A stretch of 64,000 bases of DNA from Aequorivita sp. (GTDB taxonomy: Bacteria; Bacteroidota; Bacteroidia; Flavobacteriales; Flavobacteriaceae), in NCBI GenBank assembly GCA_030690315.1, contig JAUYGY010000046.1, positions 1 through 64,000 on the forward strand. Direction: 5' to 3'. The position numbers and the translations under genes are program-made. Under the pieces are notes generated by a model. The model was not told where the DNA came from, did no database searches, and saw only the letters and a list, made by a program, of their open reading frames with translations. Shown here piece by piece: positions 17,001 to 24,803 of the stretch; the stretch's first letter is position 1, and each line of letters starts with the position of its first letter.

Positions 17001-20000
17001 AACTGTAGAGGACAATATACCGCCAACAATTACATGTCCTGGAGATATTACTGTGAGTAATGATCCAGGAGTTTGTGGAGCTGTTGTAAATTACACAGTA
17101 ACGGCTGATGATAATTGTAGTGGGGTAATGGGATCTCAGACATTTTCATATACTGGCACAATCGATTCCTTTGTTGTACCTGCTGGCGTAACAAGTGTAA
17201 CTATAGAAGCACGAGGCGCTGCAGGAGGTTATACTGCGTCTTCCGCAGTATTTGCTGGAAAAGGTGCGGTAATGCAGGGAGATTTCAACGTAACTCCGGG
17301 ATCAACCTTGAAAATTTTGGTTGGTGAGAATAACAATGCAGGAAACGGCGGTGGCGGCGGGACATTTTTAACAGATGCTGTTAATACGCCTTTAATTATT
17401 GCTGGCGGCGGCGGCGGTGCTTCTGGTGCTGTTGACTCTCCAGATAAACATGGTCAAATAGTTACCACTGGAGGAACTGGTGCCAGTGGAGGAGGAACTG
17501 GTGGTTCTGCTGGAAATGGCGGAAATGTAGGTGCTCCTTTTGCAAGTGGTGCTGGTGGTGGATTATTAACTGATGGAGCCGACGGATGGACTGCAGGCAG
17601 TGGAGGCAAATCTTTTGTTAATGGCGGAGCTGGTGCAAATGTAGGTTTTGGTATTGGTGGTTTTGGCGGTGGCGGAAATGGTTCAGGAAATCAAGTAGGC
17701 GGCGGTGGCGGCGGTTACTCTGGTGGTGGAAGCGGTTCAAACTCAACTGGCGGTGGCGTTGGTGGTGGTGGAGCTTCCTTTAATTCAGGAACCAACCAAG
17801 TGAATACTACAGGAGATGTGGACGGAAACTCTGGAAACGGTTTGGTTACTATAAGTTGGAATACTTCTATCACTTTTGTTCAAACAGCTGGTCTTCCTTC
17901 TGGAAGCACTTTCCCTATAGGAACTACGACCAATACCTTCGTAGTAACCGATGCATCAGGAAACACAGCGACCTGTAGTTTTGATGTAACGGTTAACGAT
18001 ACCGAAGTTCCCGAGATCACTTGTCCTGGAAACATTACCCAGAATAATGACCCTGGATTTTGTGGTGCTGTAATAACGTATACTGCTCCTATTGGCACAG
18101 ATAATTGCCCAGGATCAACTACTGCCCAAACAGCTGGTCTTGCAAGCGGAAGCACTTTCCCGGTAGGAACAACAACCAATACATTTGTAACAACCGATGC
18201 ATCAGGAAATACAGCAACTTGTAGTTTTGATGTAATAATAAATGATAACGAGGCTCCAGTGGCCAATTGTGCCGCGCCCTTCACCATCCAACTGGATGTG
18301 AACGGAATGGCAAGTATCACGGTTGCTGACATTGAAAATGGAAGTATCGACAATTGTGCTGTTGCAAGCACTTCGATAGACATTACTGATTTTGATTGTA
18401 GCGATGTAGGACCGAACACGGTAACCTTAACGGTAACCGATGTGAACGGAAACAGTTCAACCTGTACTACTGTAGTAACGGTTGAGGATAATGTTGCTCC
18501 AGTGGCAAACTGCGCGGCCCCTTTCACCATCCAATTGGATGCCAACGGAAATGCGAGCATCACGGTTGCAGATATTGAAAACGGAAGCACCGATGCCTGT
18601 GGAATTGCAAGCACTTCAATTGACATAACAGATTTCACCTGTGCGGATGTAGGTCCGAACACAGTGACCCTTACGGTAACTGATGTAAATGGCAATGTTT
18701 CTACTTGTACTACAATAGTAACGGTAGAAGACAGCATTCCTCCAACAATTGCATGTCCTGCGGACATAACCGTAAACACCGATGCGGGCGACTGTTTCGC
18801 CACGGTAAGTTTCTCTATGCCTATTGTATTTGATAATTGTGGCGTGGACTCTGTAGTGCAGACTATGGGCGACCCAAGCGGGAGTCAGTTCCCAGTGGGC
18901 ATCAATACCATTGAGTTCACTGCGACCGATGTAAATGGAAACGTGAGTACATGTAGCTTTACAATTACGGTAATTGACAATGAGGCGCCAGTGGCTGTAT
19001 GCCAGAACATAACCATACAATTGGATGAATTTGGTAACGCAAGTATTGTTGCTGCAGATGTGGACGGTGGCAGCACCGACCAATGTGGTGTAGCAAGTAT
19101 AACAATAGACATTGACACCTTTGATTGTTCCGATGTTGGCGACAACAACGTAATATTGACAGTTACGGATGTGAACGGTAACTCAAGTAGCTGTACAGCG
19201 ATAGTAACTGTAGAGGATGTTACCGCTCCGGTGGTAGCCTGTCAGAACATTACAGTGGAACTTGATCCCGTAACAGGAACAGTGACCATAGCAGGAACAG
19301 ATATAGACAATGGCTCTACCGATGCCTGTGGCATTGTAAGTTATGATCTGGACATTGACACCTTCGATTGCTCAAACATTGGAGACAATACGGTTGTATT
19401 GACGATAACGGATGTTAATGGAAATACTGCTACTTGTACAGCAATAGTAACTGTGGAGGACAACACTTCCCCAGTGCTGGTTTGCCAAGATTTCACGATT
19501 GAGATTGGTGCGGATGGTACGGCAACACTTGACCCGAGCGATGTAATAGCCAGTAACGATGATGCCTGCGGAATACTTACAGTTGCTGTGGACATTACGG
19601 AGTTTACCTGTGCTGATATCGGCACGCCTGTAACAGTTCAGGTTTTCAGCCAGGACAACAATGGCAACCTTTCCACTTGTACCGCTACGGTAACCGCGGT
19701 TGACCTGCTTGCGCCTGTGATTACCTGTCCACTTGACCAGACCGTTGATCCGGGTGTTGGTAACCTGTTTTACATCTTGCCGGACTACTTTGCGAACGGC
19801 GAGGCAACGGCTATTGACAACTGTACCGATCCTGTTACCATAACAAGCCAGGATCCCGCTCCGGGAACACCGCTTGCCGATGGCACCTATACTATCACGC
19901 TAACAGCGACTGACGAGTATGGCAATACAAGTACCTGTGATTTTGAACTTGTTGTGGAGAGCGTACTTGGCACTGGCGACAATAACCAGAGCCTTGGAAG

Positions 20001-20235
20001 CATTGCTATGTATCCTGTACCTGCCAAGAATATTCTGAACATCAGCAACCCCCAGAATATTGAATTGGAAGGACTGGAGATATATGATCTAAGGGGTAGA
20101 TTGGTACAGACTGCTAACCTTCGTGGTATGGGCACCGTGAAGCCGATAGATGTTCACCAGCTTGCAGCTGCTGTTTACTATATTAAGATCAAAGGCAAGT
20201 ATGGAGAGATTACAAAGAGGCTTTTAAAAGAATAA
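14008..20235 (+). CDS. Giant T9SS-secreted HYR-repeat surface protein (type A sorting domain)
   Basis: 2075 residues. Signal peptide 1-19. Two copies of a domain beginning AGDIAFVG (about 25-215 and 320-530) with a HYR domain between them (about 228-312). Three tandem 80-residue repeats starting LDDASF (601, 681, 761), then an Ig-like unit and a chain of HYR-type domains containing TxTVTDVNGNxSTC and ending VEDN. A Gly-rich block (about 1045-1285) interrupts one HYR domain. The C-terminus (about 1990-2075) is a type A T9SS sorting domain: MYPVPAKNILNIS, LEIYDLRGRLVQ, YYIKIKGKYGEITKRLL. Expected outside the cell or on the surface, probably adhesive. A strong terminator follows. Confidence 0.93.
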   Translation: MKKITFLISLLFVCFYANSQTALTAGDIAFVGSNSDGATNADDTVAFVLLKDIDAATTIIFTDMGWNDATGFFAVAGDSEFTWTSGIARTAGEVVTIDMAGLLPAAYSSIGDQLFAIQGSTAAPIFIAGLQFNDATGDDANWDGSAISNTTSALPNALITGTTAVRLVPEQDNWQFSCALAGGPVSGTPAQIRALVNDRANWVSNNDTPYIPTLEAGCTFTISGGGDTIPPVITCAPTPAPITAGIDGMAAIPDLVTGTTATDNVSIPANITITQSPTAGTMVGVGVHSVVLTATDEAGNSAACSINVTINEPPFTTLAPGDIAFVGFNTDGNDGFAFIILKDIIAGTNIKFTDCGVSNPNTITCIGGGDGSATWYSPSAMSAGDIVTLPGSFMSGSIISSTGDQLFAYQGTAASPNFITGIHGNVDPGVTNDADWDTGNTSSTTTALPDQLTNGVNAIRVYVAGAPETEVDNWQFDCSSVPGGVPITGTAAQISAIINDIQYWVNNDATEFVPTANSGCSYSVILTLFTAPADLCINAGVQTSLGGGTPTGGVYSGPGVTDDGNGLTYSFDPAVAGVGIHILTYTENGNSATDDVEVFALDDASFSYGAASYCADAVDPTPTITGLGGGTFTSVPAGLSINASTGAIDVSASTPGAYTVTYTTSGTCPNSSGVSVTINALDDASFNYGAATYCVDAVDPTPTITGLGGGTFTSAPAGLSINAATGTIDVSASTPGTYTITYTTAGVCSNSSSVSVTINALDDASFSYSAAAYCVDESDPTPTITGLGGGTFTSGAGLSINAGTGTIDVSASIPGAYTVTYTTSGTCPNSSGVSVTINALPTVTFSAPMSPVCPSAVLTGQGGGSPIGGVYSGPGVTDDGNGMTYTFDAGAAGNGTHILTYTFSDANGCTNSASDSVTVEDTEPPVANCAAPFTIQLDVNGMASIVLADIENGSTDNCGVGSTSIDITDFDCSNVGPNTVTLTVTDVNGNVSTCTTIVTVEDNIPPTITCPGDITVSNDPGVCGAVVNYTVTADDNCSGVMGSQTFSYTGTIDSFVVPAGVTSVTIEARGAAGGYTASSAVFAGKGAVMQGDFNVTPGSTLKILVGENNNAGNGGGGGTFLTDAVNTPLIIAGGGGGASGAVDSPDKHGQIVTTGGTGASGGGTGGSAGNGGNVGAPFASGAGGGLLTDGADGWTAGSGGKSFVNGGAGANVGFGIGGFGGGGNGSGNQVGGGGGGYSGGGSGSNSTGGGVGGGGASFNSGTNQVNTTGDVDGNSGNGLVTISWNTSITFVQTAGLPSGSTFPIGTTTNTFVVTDASGNTATCSFDVTVNDTEVPEITCPGNITQNNDPGFCGAVITYTAPIGTDNCPGSTTAQTAGLASGSTFPVGTTTNTFVTTDASGNTATCSFDVIINDNEAPVANCAAPFTIQLDVNGMASITVADIENGSIDNCAVASTSIDITDFDCSDVGPNTVTLTVTDVNGNSSTCTTVVTVEDNVAPVANCAAPFTIQLDANGNASITVADIENGSTDACGIASTSIDITDFTCADVGPNTVTLTVTDVNGNVSTCTTIVTVEDSIPPTIACPADITVNTDAGDCFATVSFSMPIVFDNCGVDSVVQTMGDPSGSQFPVGINTIEFTATDVNGNVSTCSFTITVIDNEAPVAVCQNITIQLDEFGNASIVAADVDGGSTDQCGVASITIDIDTFDCSDVGDNNVILTVTDVNGNSSSCTAIVTVEDVTAPVVACQNITVELDPVTGTVTIAGTDIDNGSTDACGIVSYDLDIDTFDCSNIGDNTVVLTITDVNGNTATCTAIVTVEDNTSPVLVCQDFTIEIGADGTATLDPSDVIASNDDACGILTVAVDITEFTCADIGTPVTVQVFSQDNNGNLSTCTATVTAVDLLAPVITCPLDQTVDPGVGNLFYILPDYFANGEATAIDNCTDPVTITSQDPAPGTPLADGTYTITLTATDEYGNTSTCDFELVVESVLGTGDNNQSLGSIAMYPVPAKNILNISNPQNIELEGLEIYDLRGRLVQTANLRGMGTVKPIDVHQLAAAVYYIKIKGKYGEITKRLLKE
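15811..16530 (+). repeat. Three tandem 240-bp coding repeats
   Basis: The string GATGATGCTTCG recurs at 15811, 16051 and 16291, exactly 240 bp apart, and the intervening sequences are highly alike. Each unit encodes an 80-residue Ig-like repeat with a Cys pair and TITGLGGGTFTS. The third unit is six bases short. High nucleotide identity suggests recent duplication or ongoing recombination between copies. Confidence 0.92.
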
Positions 20236-20265
20236 TTTTTTATTATTGTTAATTGCTAAAATGGA

Positions 20266-20299
20266 AACCGCCCGGCACTATGCTGGGCGGTTTTGTTTT
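20266..20299 (+). terminator. Intrinsic terminator of the giant surface-protein gene
   Basis: A 12-bp stem (20266-20277 with 20281-20292, one G-T wobble), 3-nt loop CTA, followed by TTTTGTTTT. It lies 30 bp after the stop codon. Confidence 0.92.
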
Positions 20300-21030
20300 A
20301 ATCCTTTTAAATGTTTAGAAATTGGAGGAATGGATTCTTAGCGATTGGAATAGTTTGGAGAACAGTTATTTTAAACGGGTATAAATTAAGCTATCTACTT
20401 GACTTCCGCTTTGTTATGATGTATATTGCAAATGTTTTATACTCAGGCTACTGCATCAATACAAACGAGTGTAATTATCCACAAAGTATTTCCTTTTTAT
20501 AGTTTTTCCCAGATTTTACTCGGATCGTCCCTGGATGTAACCCGAAGTTGACCCGGACTAGACCCGGACATTCTAGGGCTTAATTATGGCTTGTGGGAGG
20601 CTTTTATGGGGTGAAGAGTGATGGGTGAAGCGTGATGGGTGAAGGGATTCGGGAATCATAAAATGATCAACAACAAAAAATAATGAATAATGAATAATGA
20701 ATAATGAATAATGAATAATGAATAATTAGTAATTAGTAATTAATAATGAATGATGAATGATGACTCCTTTTGACAATGAAATAATTAATTAAAACGGTCA
20801 ACACCAATTAGAGAGGTTCAGTGTGAGGTGTGAGAGGTGAATGAAGCGTGAAGGGTGATGTGATGGGTGATAGGGTGAAGGGTGAGCGTGAAAATTTGAA
20901 ATTACCCCCTACCCCCTAAAGGGGGGAAAGTGATTATCAGGTTTTTGGGTGAAGGGTGGAGGCTGGATTATTTAAGGGGAATTATAGTTTTAAGTTAAAA
21001 TGATTTGTATAATTTTTAAAATGATTTGTT
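20300..21030. repeat. Gene-free region with heptamer arrays
   Basis: No convincing gene. Five heptamers alternating GGGTGAA and GMGTGAT fill 20609-20643. Twelve consecutive heptamers of the T(A/G)AT(G/T)AN type fill 20681-20764, six of them exactly TAATGAA. A looser GTGTGAG/GGGTGAA-rich stretch lies at 20821-20895, and a CCCCCT-AA-AGGGGG hairpin at 20912-20925. The promoter of the next gene must lie in the last 100 bp, where I see no clear -7 element. Confidence 0.85.
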
Positions 21031-21816
21031 ATGGCACGGATAGAAAATGATTTTTTGAAGCTTAGGGGCTCGATGGGGGGAATGACTTTTACTCAGGATG
21101 AATTTGGCACGATTGCAAAGAAAAAGGCAACTGATAGCAAGGGTCCTCGCGAAGGGACCCGAAGGGGAAATATGGAAATGGGAGGGGGCAGTATGGCGGC
21201 AAAGGATTTGCGCTTGGCCTTAAGGCTCAAGAAGAACGGGATTAAGGACCAATATTTTTCGGGGAGGTTAAGTGGAAGGATGCGGAAAATAGTTCTTTTA
21301 GGAACTGGAATGGTGGGGCAACGGAAGTTGGATATACGGAAGAACGGTTCCTTATTGGAAGGTTTTGAATTCATCAATGCACGGCCCTTGGTATATTCTG
21401 TTGGTGGAATAAAGGAAAAACCAAGTTTGAATAAAGAAAGAAATGAGGTGCGCTGGAGTTCGCCTATATTAAACAGAAAAGAACAGATAACCGCTCCAGA
21501 GGGCGCAACGCATATTAGTTTTAAATTGGGAGCCGGGACGGTAAGCAATTATGGATATAATGTTAAGAAGAAAAAGTATGTGGCACTGGAACAAGGTTTT
21601 AAAAACATTAGCGCCATTAGCGAAAGTGAACCATTGCCCTTAAATAAGAAAATTATTGCGCCTGTGAACCTAAGCGTAAATTTGACGGGAGCGAGTGCCA
21701 TTCCGGAGGAGGTGGCTGTGGTTACTTTTGTTGGCGTCTCCTTTTATAAGAATGTGAATGGGGAGTTGTTGGGGATTGAGAATGTTGGGGGGATGCGGGT
21801 TTTGGGGGTTTGTTAG
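21031..21816 (+). CDS. Hypothetical protein, basic N-terminus
   Basis: 261 residues, no signal peptide or membrane helix. The N-terminal third is basic and Gly/Arg-rich (GTRRGNMEMGGGSMAAKDLRLALRLKK), which could bind nucleic acid or be a particle-like surface; the rest looks beta-rich (ISFKLGAGTVSNYG, VAVVTFVGVSFYKN). I do not recognise a family with confidence, though similar proteins occur in flavobacterial genomes. It is isolated between two blocks of heptameric repeats (up to 20764 and from 21821), so it may be a transferred or duplicated single-gene island. Confidence 0.72.
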   Translation: MARIENDFLKLRGSMGGMTFTQDEFGTIAKKKATDSKGPREGTRRGNMEMGGGSMAAKDLRLALRLKKNGIKDQYFSGRLSGRMRKIVLLGTGMVGQRKLDIRKNGSLLEGFEFINARPLVYSVGGIKEKPSLNKERNEVRWSSPILNRKEQITAPEGATHISFKLGAGTVSNYGYNVKKKKYVALEQGFKNISAISESEPLPLNKKIIAPVNLSVNLTGASAIPEEVAVVTFVGVSFYKNVNGELLGIENVGGMRVLGVC

Positions 21817-21820
21817 TGTG

Positions 21821-21862
21821 GAGTATTGAGTAGTTAGTATTGAGTAGTTAGTATTGAGTGAC
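21821..21862. repeat. Heptamer array, six units
   Basis: GAGTATT, GAGTAGT, TAGTATT, GAGTAGT, TAGTATT, GAGTGAC run without a slip directly after the stop codon of the preceding gene. The core resembles the TATTGAG array at 8936. Confidence 0.88.
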
Positions 21863-21990
21863 TTTTGATGTTTTGGGTTGTGTACTGACGGGTGTTGGGT
21901 GTGGGTTATTTTACCACGAATACACGAATTGTTCTTTGTGGTTATTTCAGGTTCCAAGTTAAAAGTTAAAAGTTCCAAATCACATACTCG

Positions 21991-22058
21991 GGAGAGTCCT
22001 TCGGCTTCCCTTCGACTGCCCTTCGGCTCTGCTCAGGACAGGCTGCTCAGGGTGACAG
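21991..22058. repeat. Dispersed CTTCG...GGTGACAG intergenic repeat
   Basis: Contains TCCTTCGGC, CTTCGACTGC and GCTCAGGACAGGC and ends in CTCAGGGTGACAG. This resembles the dispersed family often seen in Bacteroidota intergenic DNA that links CTTCG and GGRTGACA motifs; a shorter member is at 22991-23019. No gene is present between 21863 and 22181. Confidence 0.6.
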
Positions 22059-22088
22059 CAGGATGGCATAGCCCAATTCATAACTTAT

Positions 22089-22122
22089 GAAAAAAGTCCG
22101 ACCCTTTTTAAGGGCCAGACTT
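22089..22122 (-). terminator. Intrinsic terminator of the SYLF gene
   Basis: On the minus strand an imperfect 13-bp stem (22122-22110 with 22106-22094, two mismatches) with a 3-nt loop is followed by TTTTTT. It lies 60 bp after the stop of the minus-strand gene ending at 22182. Confidence 0.85.
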
Positions 22123-22181
22123 AAATTCATAAAATATATATGGGGAGGATTATATATTATAATCCTTCGGAGTTTAGTAGG

Positions 22182-22715
22182 TTAATCCAAGGAGGTATAT
22201 TCAAATTTTTGTCCGCCAACGGATACCTCGGCCATTAACCCTTCCTTAGGCAGTGAAAACACCGCAACTCCATCATTGTAGGTTACATCAAAGGAAGGCG
22301 GCGCTTGGTTTACCGCGATTGCCGAAAGGTTGGAACCGAATTGGAAATCGTCGTTCATAAACTCCTGCAGGGCGCTATCTGTTTTAAAAAAGATGACTTC
22401 GCTAAATGCTTTTCCGCCTATCTGTGCACCCACGTCAAGTTGTTTCAAATTGGCCATTCCTACTAGAACGCCGCGTTCATAAACCGCTCCATTACCCGAA
22501 GCCGCTCCAATAATTAAGGCTCCTTTTCCAACGTTTGGGAAAATGACATATGCCTTTGCATCATCAAAATAGTTTTGCATCTTAGGATGGGCTTTTATAA
22601 ACGCTGCCTTTGCGTTTTCGGCGTCGCTTATCACTTTTTTATCGTCTGCACTCTGCGCAAAAATGCCAATACTGAAAAGCATTATTAGCATCGTTAATAT
22701 GTTTTTCGTTTTCAT
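22182..22715 (-). CDS. Secreted SYLF/YSC84 lipid-binding domain protein
   Basis: 177 residues with a signal peptide (1-20, ending FAQS). The rest is a single SYLF (YSC84, DUF500) domain: KAYVIFPNVGKGALIIGAA, GNGAVYERGVLVGMANLKQLDVGAQ, GKAFSEVIFFKTDSALQEF. In eukaryotes SYLF domains bind phosphoinositides; bacterial homologues are periplasmic and of unknown function, possibly lipid-binding. Single-gene transcript with its own terminator. Confidence 0.9.
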   Translation of the reverse strand: MKTKNILTMLIMLFSIGIFAQSADDKKVISDAENAKAAFIKAHPKMQNYFDDAKAYVIFPNVGKGALIIGAASGNGAVYERGVLVGMANLKQLDVGAQIGGKAFSEVIFFKTDSALQEFMNDDFQFGSNLSAIAVNQAPPSFDVTYNDGVAVFSLPKEGLMAEVSVGGQKFEYTSLD

Positions 22716-23123
22716 AATTATAGGTTTTTTTGTTTGAAGATTAAAGATACCCTGCTTTTGAAGCGATACAGGTTAAAAGACTGTTAGATTATATATAAGG
22801 GTTTGCTAAATTTTCGAGATAGGAATTAGCGAAGAGCGAAGAGCGAAGAGCGAAGAGCGAAAAGTAAAAAGTAAGGGGTGAAGTTGATTTGATGATTTGA
22901 TGATGTGCGGATGTGTTGATTAGCGAATGTGTTAGCTTTCGATTGTATCGATGTTGAAGTGATGGGGTGATAGGTGGTGGCATACTGTGATGGGATCCCT
23001 CCTTCGTCGGGATGACAAATGGAGGGTGAAGGGTGAAGTTGATTTGATGATTTGATGATTTGATAATTTGATTATGTGTTGATTAGCGAAGGGCGACATG
23101 GGAAGTTGGAAATGGGAAGTTAA
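22716..23123. repeat. Gene-free region with heptamer and octamer arrays and a dispersed repeat
   Basis: Seven heptamers fill 22828-22876: four exact AGCGAAG, then AGCGAAA, AGTAAAA, AGTAAGG. Octamers ATTTGATG/ATTTGATA/ATTTGATT occur four in a row at 23042-23073 and in a shorter run near 22886-22902. The element GATCCCTCCTTCGTCGGGA with trailing TGACAAA at 22994-23017 is a short member of the CTTCG/GATGACA dispersed family. No gene is supported. Confidence 0.85.
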
Positions 23124-23477
23124 CTATTTAAGATCCTTTTTTACCAAGAGATAAAAATCATTATCCAAAGGAAGATACCCTTGATCATACAAATAAAAAT
23201 AGGTGGAGCCGGTTTTTGTGGTATAAATACTGGTGAAGTAATCAAAACTGAAACCCATTCGCAATAACCTGTCTTTTGTAGTTTTTGTTTTGTCCTCAGA
23301 ATTTAAAGTTTCCAAAATGCGATAGTTTTTCCGAAGGCGATTGTTGATATTCCGAACCAGGTTTTTGTTATCCTTATTGAGTAAATTGTTATGTGCATTG
23401 CGACATGAATCGCTGCAAAACTTTTTGTCTGCACGTCCCAAAATTTTATTCCCACATTCTGGACAGTTTCTTTCCAT
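23124..23477 (-). CDS. Small zinc-ribbon protein
   Basis: 117 residues. A four-cysteine zinc ribbon sits at the N-terminus (Cys5, Cys8, Cys21, Cys25: CPECG...FCSDSCRNAH), resembling DUF2116-type ribbons and the end of some YacG-like proteins. The remainder is helical and basic (RNINNRLRKNYRILETL) followed by a Tyr-rich segment. Cytosolic, probably nucleic-acid or protein binding; exact role unknown. Such proteins are widespread in Flavobacteriaceae. Confidence 0.82.
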   Translation of the reverse strand: MERNCPECGNKILGRADKKFCSDSCRNAHNNLLNKDNKNLVRNINNRLRKNYRILETLNSEDKTKTTKDRLLRMGFSFDYFTSIYTTKTGSTYFYLYDQGYLPLDNDFYLLVKKDLK

Positions 23478-23520
23478 ATCTTAAAGATAGGACTTTTGAA
23501 AAGTAAGCGCCAAATTTTAA

Positions 23521-23750
23521 GTACCAAATTCCAAATAAATCCCAAAATGTCAAATCCCAAATCTCAAATTATTGTTGTCCAATATAATTGTAACAGAATC
23601 ACAAGTACCAAATTTCAAGTACCAAATTCCAAATAAATCCCAAAATGTCAAATCCCAAATCGCAAATTATTGTTGTCCGATATAATTGTAACAGAATCAC
23701 AAGTGCCAAATTTCAAGTGCCAAATTCCAAATAAATCCCAAAATGTCAAA
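23521..23750. repeat. 98-bp tandem repeat, about 2.3 copies
   Basis: Copy 1 is 23521-23618, copy 2 is 23619-23716 and a partial copy 3 runs from 23717 to about 23750. ATTGTTGTCC recurs at 23571 and 23669, confirming the 98-bp period; copies differ at only a few positions (ACC/GCC, TCTC/TCGC, CCAA/CCGA). 98 equals 14 x 7, and the text is itself made of AAATCCC/CCAAATT-like heptads. No open reading frame of note. Confidence 0.93.
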
Positions 23751-23840
23751 ATGGTTAATCCCAAAAAAATAAATTCCAAATTCCAAAAGACCGTTTTGGA
23801 ATTTAGTTCTTTTACTTTCCGGCAATCTTTTCCATCATTG

Positions 23841-23872
23841 TTTTTTGGAATTTATTTGGAATTTGGTTCTTG
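23841..23872. repeat. Inverted copy of the 98-bp repeat core reaching into a gene end
   Basis: The reverse complement of this 32-bp stretch begins CAAGAACCAAATTCCAAATA, nearly the same as CAAGTACCAAATTCCAAATA inside the 98-bp repeat. It can pair with the copy at about 23713 to form a long hairpin. The element supplies the stop codon and last codons of the DUF6268 gene. Confidence 0.8.
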
Positions 23873-24775
23873 TTTTTTGGAATTTTCTGTTATGTGGAAT
23901 CTATAAATCGCTTCAAATTTCAGAAAAAAACCTCCATTGAGTGAAGGGTTCAACTGGGTGCGGTCATCACCAAAACTAAAGGCGGAAACCCCCAAATCCA
24001 TTTTTTCCCCTTTCGCATACATTTCATAATTGTTGCTGGAATAACCAAGTTTTGCGCGCAACAATACACTTTCTTCCAAAGCATTGAACTGCAAATAGCT
24101 CGCAAATTCCAACGAGCTGAGGTCGGCATATAGTGTTGGCGCGTTTTGGTAGTGCACATTGTAGCTTCGCCCAATTCCGAAGTAATCTACACCAATTGTT
24201 GTAATACCCAATTTATAGCTCACATCGGCTGAAATGGGCAAGCTCATATCCATTTCAAACCGCTTGTTTGGGCTCAAGTAATACCAGCCCAAAATGGGGG
24301 TGGTAAAAAGGCCGAAAGCTTCCTGTGAAGCATAAATTCCGAAGCGGTATTTAAGGTTTTCATTCTTTTTCAATTTCAAGAGCGCAAAACCGCCCAAGTA
24401 GAAATCATCGCTTGAAATATTTTTGTAATCGGAAGCAATCTTCGGAAGCAGCACAATGGTCGTGCTCCATTTTTCGGACCAGGTTGAAGCGAGGCCCAAT
24501 TTAATATTAGTGCTGTAAAGACTAGTAAATTCAGCTTCGGGGAACAGTTGGAGATTGTTTATACTGAAATCTGCACCTGTTATGAGGGCATGATTTTCAT
24601 TTAGAACAACTGGAAAAGTAAGCCCAGCTTCAAATGATTTTACATTGGTGCTACTATTGACGCCTTCAAAATTATTGTTTAATGTTTGTCCGTAGCCAAT
24701 TCGAAAAATATCTACATATTCCTGCGCAGAAATGAAAAAGGGAAATATGAAAATTAGAAGGAGAAGTATTTTCAA
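23852..24775 (-). CDS. DUF6268-type outer-membrane beta-barrel protein
   Basis: 307 residues with a signal peptide (1-18, FFISAQ). The rest alternates amphipathic strands with aromatic girdles (FALLKLKKNENLKYRFGIYAS, PILGWYYLSPNKRFEMDMSLP, VSYKLGITTIGVDYFGIG) typical of DUF6268 barrels of unknown function. The C-terminal ENSKKQEPNSK is encoded by an inverted intergenic repeat rather than by barrel sequence; the barrel itself ends at about IYRFHIT, where a terminal aromatic strand would be expected. Transcribed singly downstream of the aminotransferase gene. Confidence 0.85.
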   Translation of the reverse strand: MKILLLLIFIFPFFISAQEYVDIFRIGYGQTLNNNFEGVNSSTNVKSFEAGLTFPVVLNENHALITGADFSINNLQLFPEAEFTSLYSTNIKLGLASTWSEKWSTTIVLLPKIASDYKNISSDDFYLGGFALLKLKKNENLKYRFGIYASQEAFGLFTTPILGWYYLSPNKRFEMDMSLPISADVSYKLGITTIGVDYFGIGRSYNVHYQNAPTLYADLSSLEFASYLQFNALEESVLLRAKLGYSSNNYEMYAKGEKMDLGVSAFSFGDDRTQLNPSLNGGFFLKFEAIYRFHITENSKKQEPNSK

Positions 24776-24803
24776 ATTGCTTGACTGTATTTATTAAAAT
24801 TAA

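Noticed and set aside
17880..18803. 307-residue open frame on the minus strand inside the giant surface-protein gene
   Set aside because: Mirror of the repeated HYR coding sequence; the repeated low-complexity Val/Thr/Ser pattern follows from the sense strand.
20311..20502. 63-residue open frame after the terminator
   Set aside because: AT-rich, Tyr/Ile/Asn-heavy, no leader or recognisable motif, and no promoter signal.
23521..23750. CRISPR or IS end
   Set aside because: Direct 98-bp repeats with no unique spacers, no transposase and no terminal inverted repeats bounding a gene.
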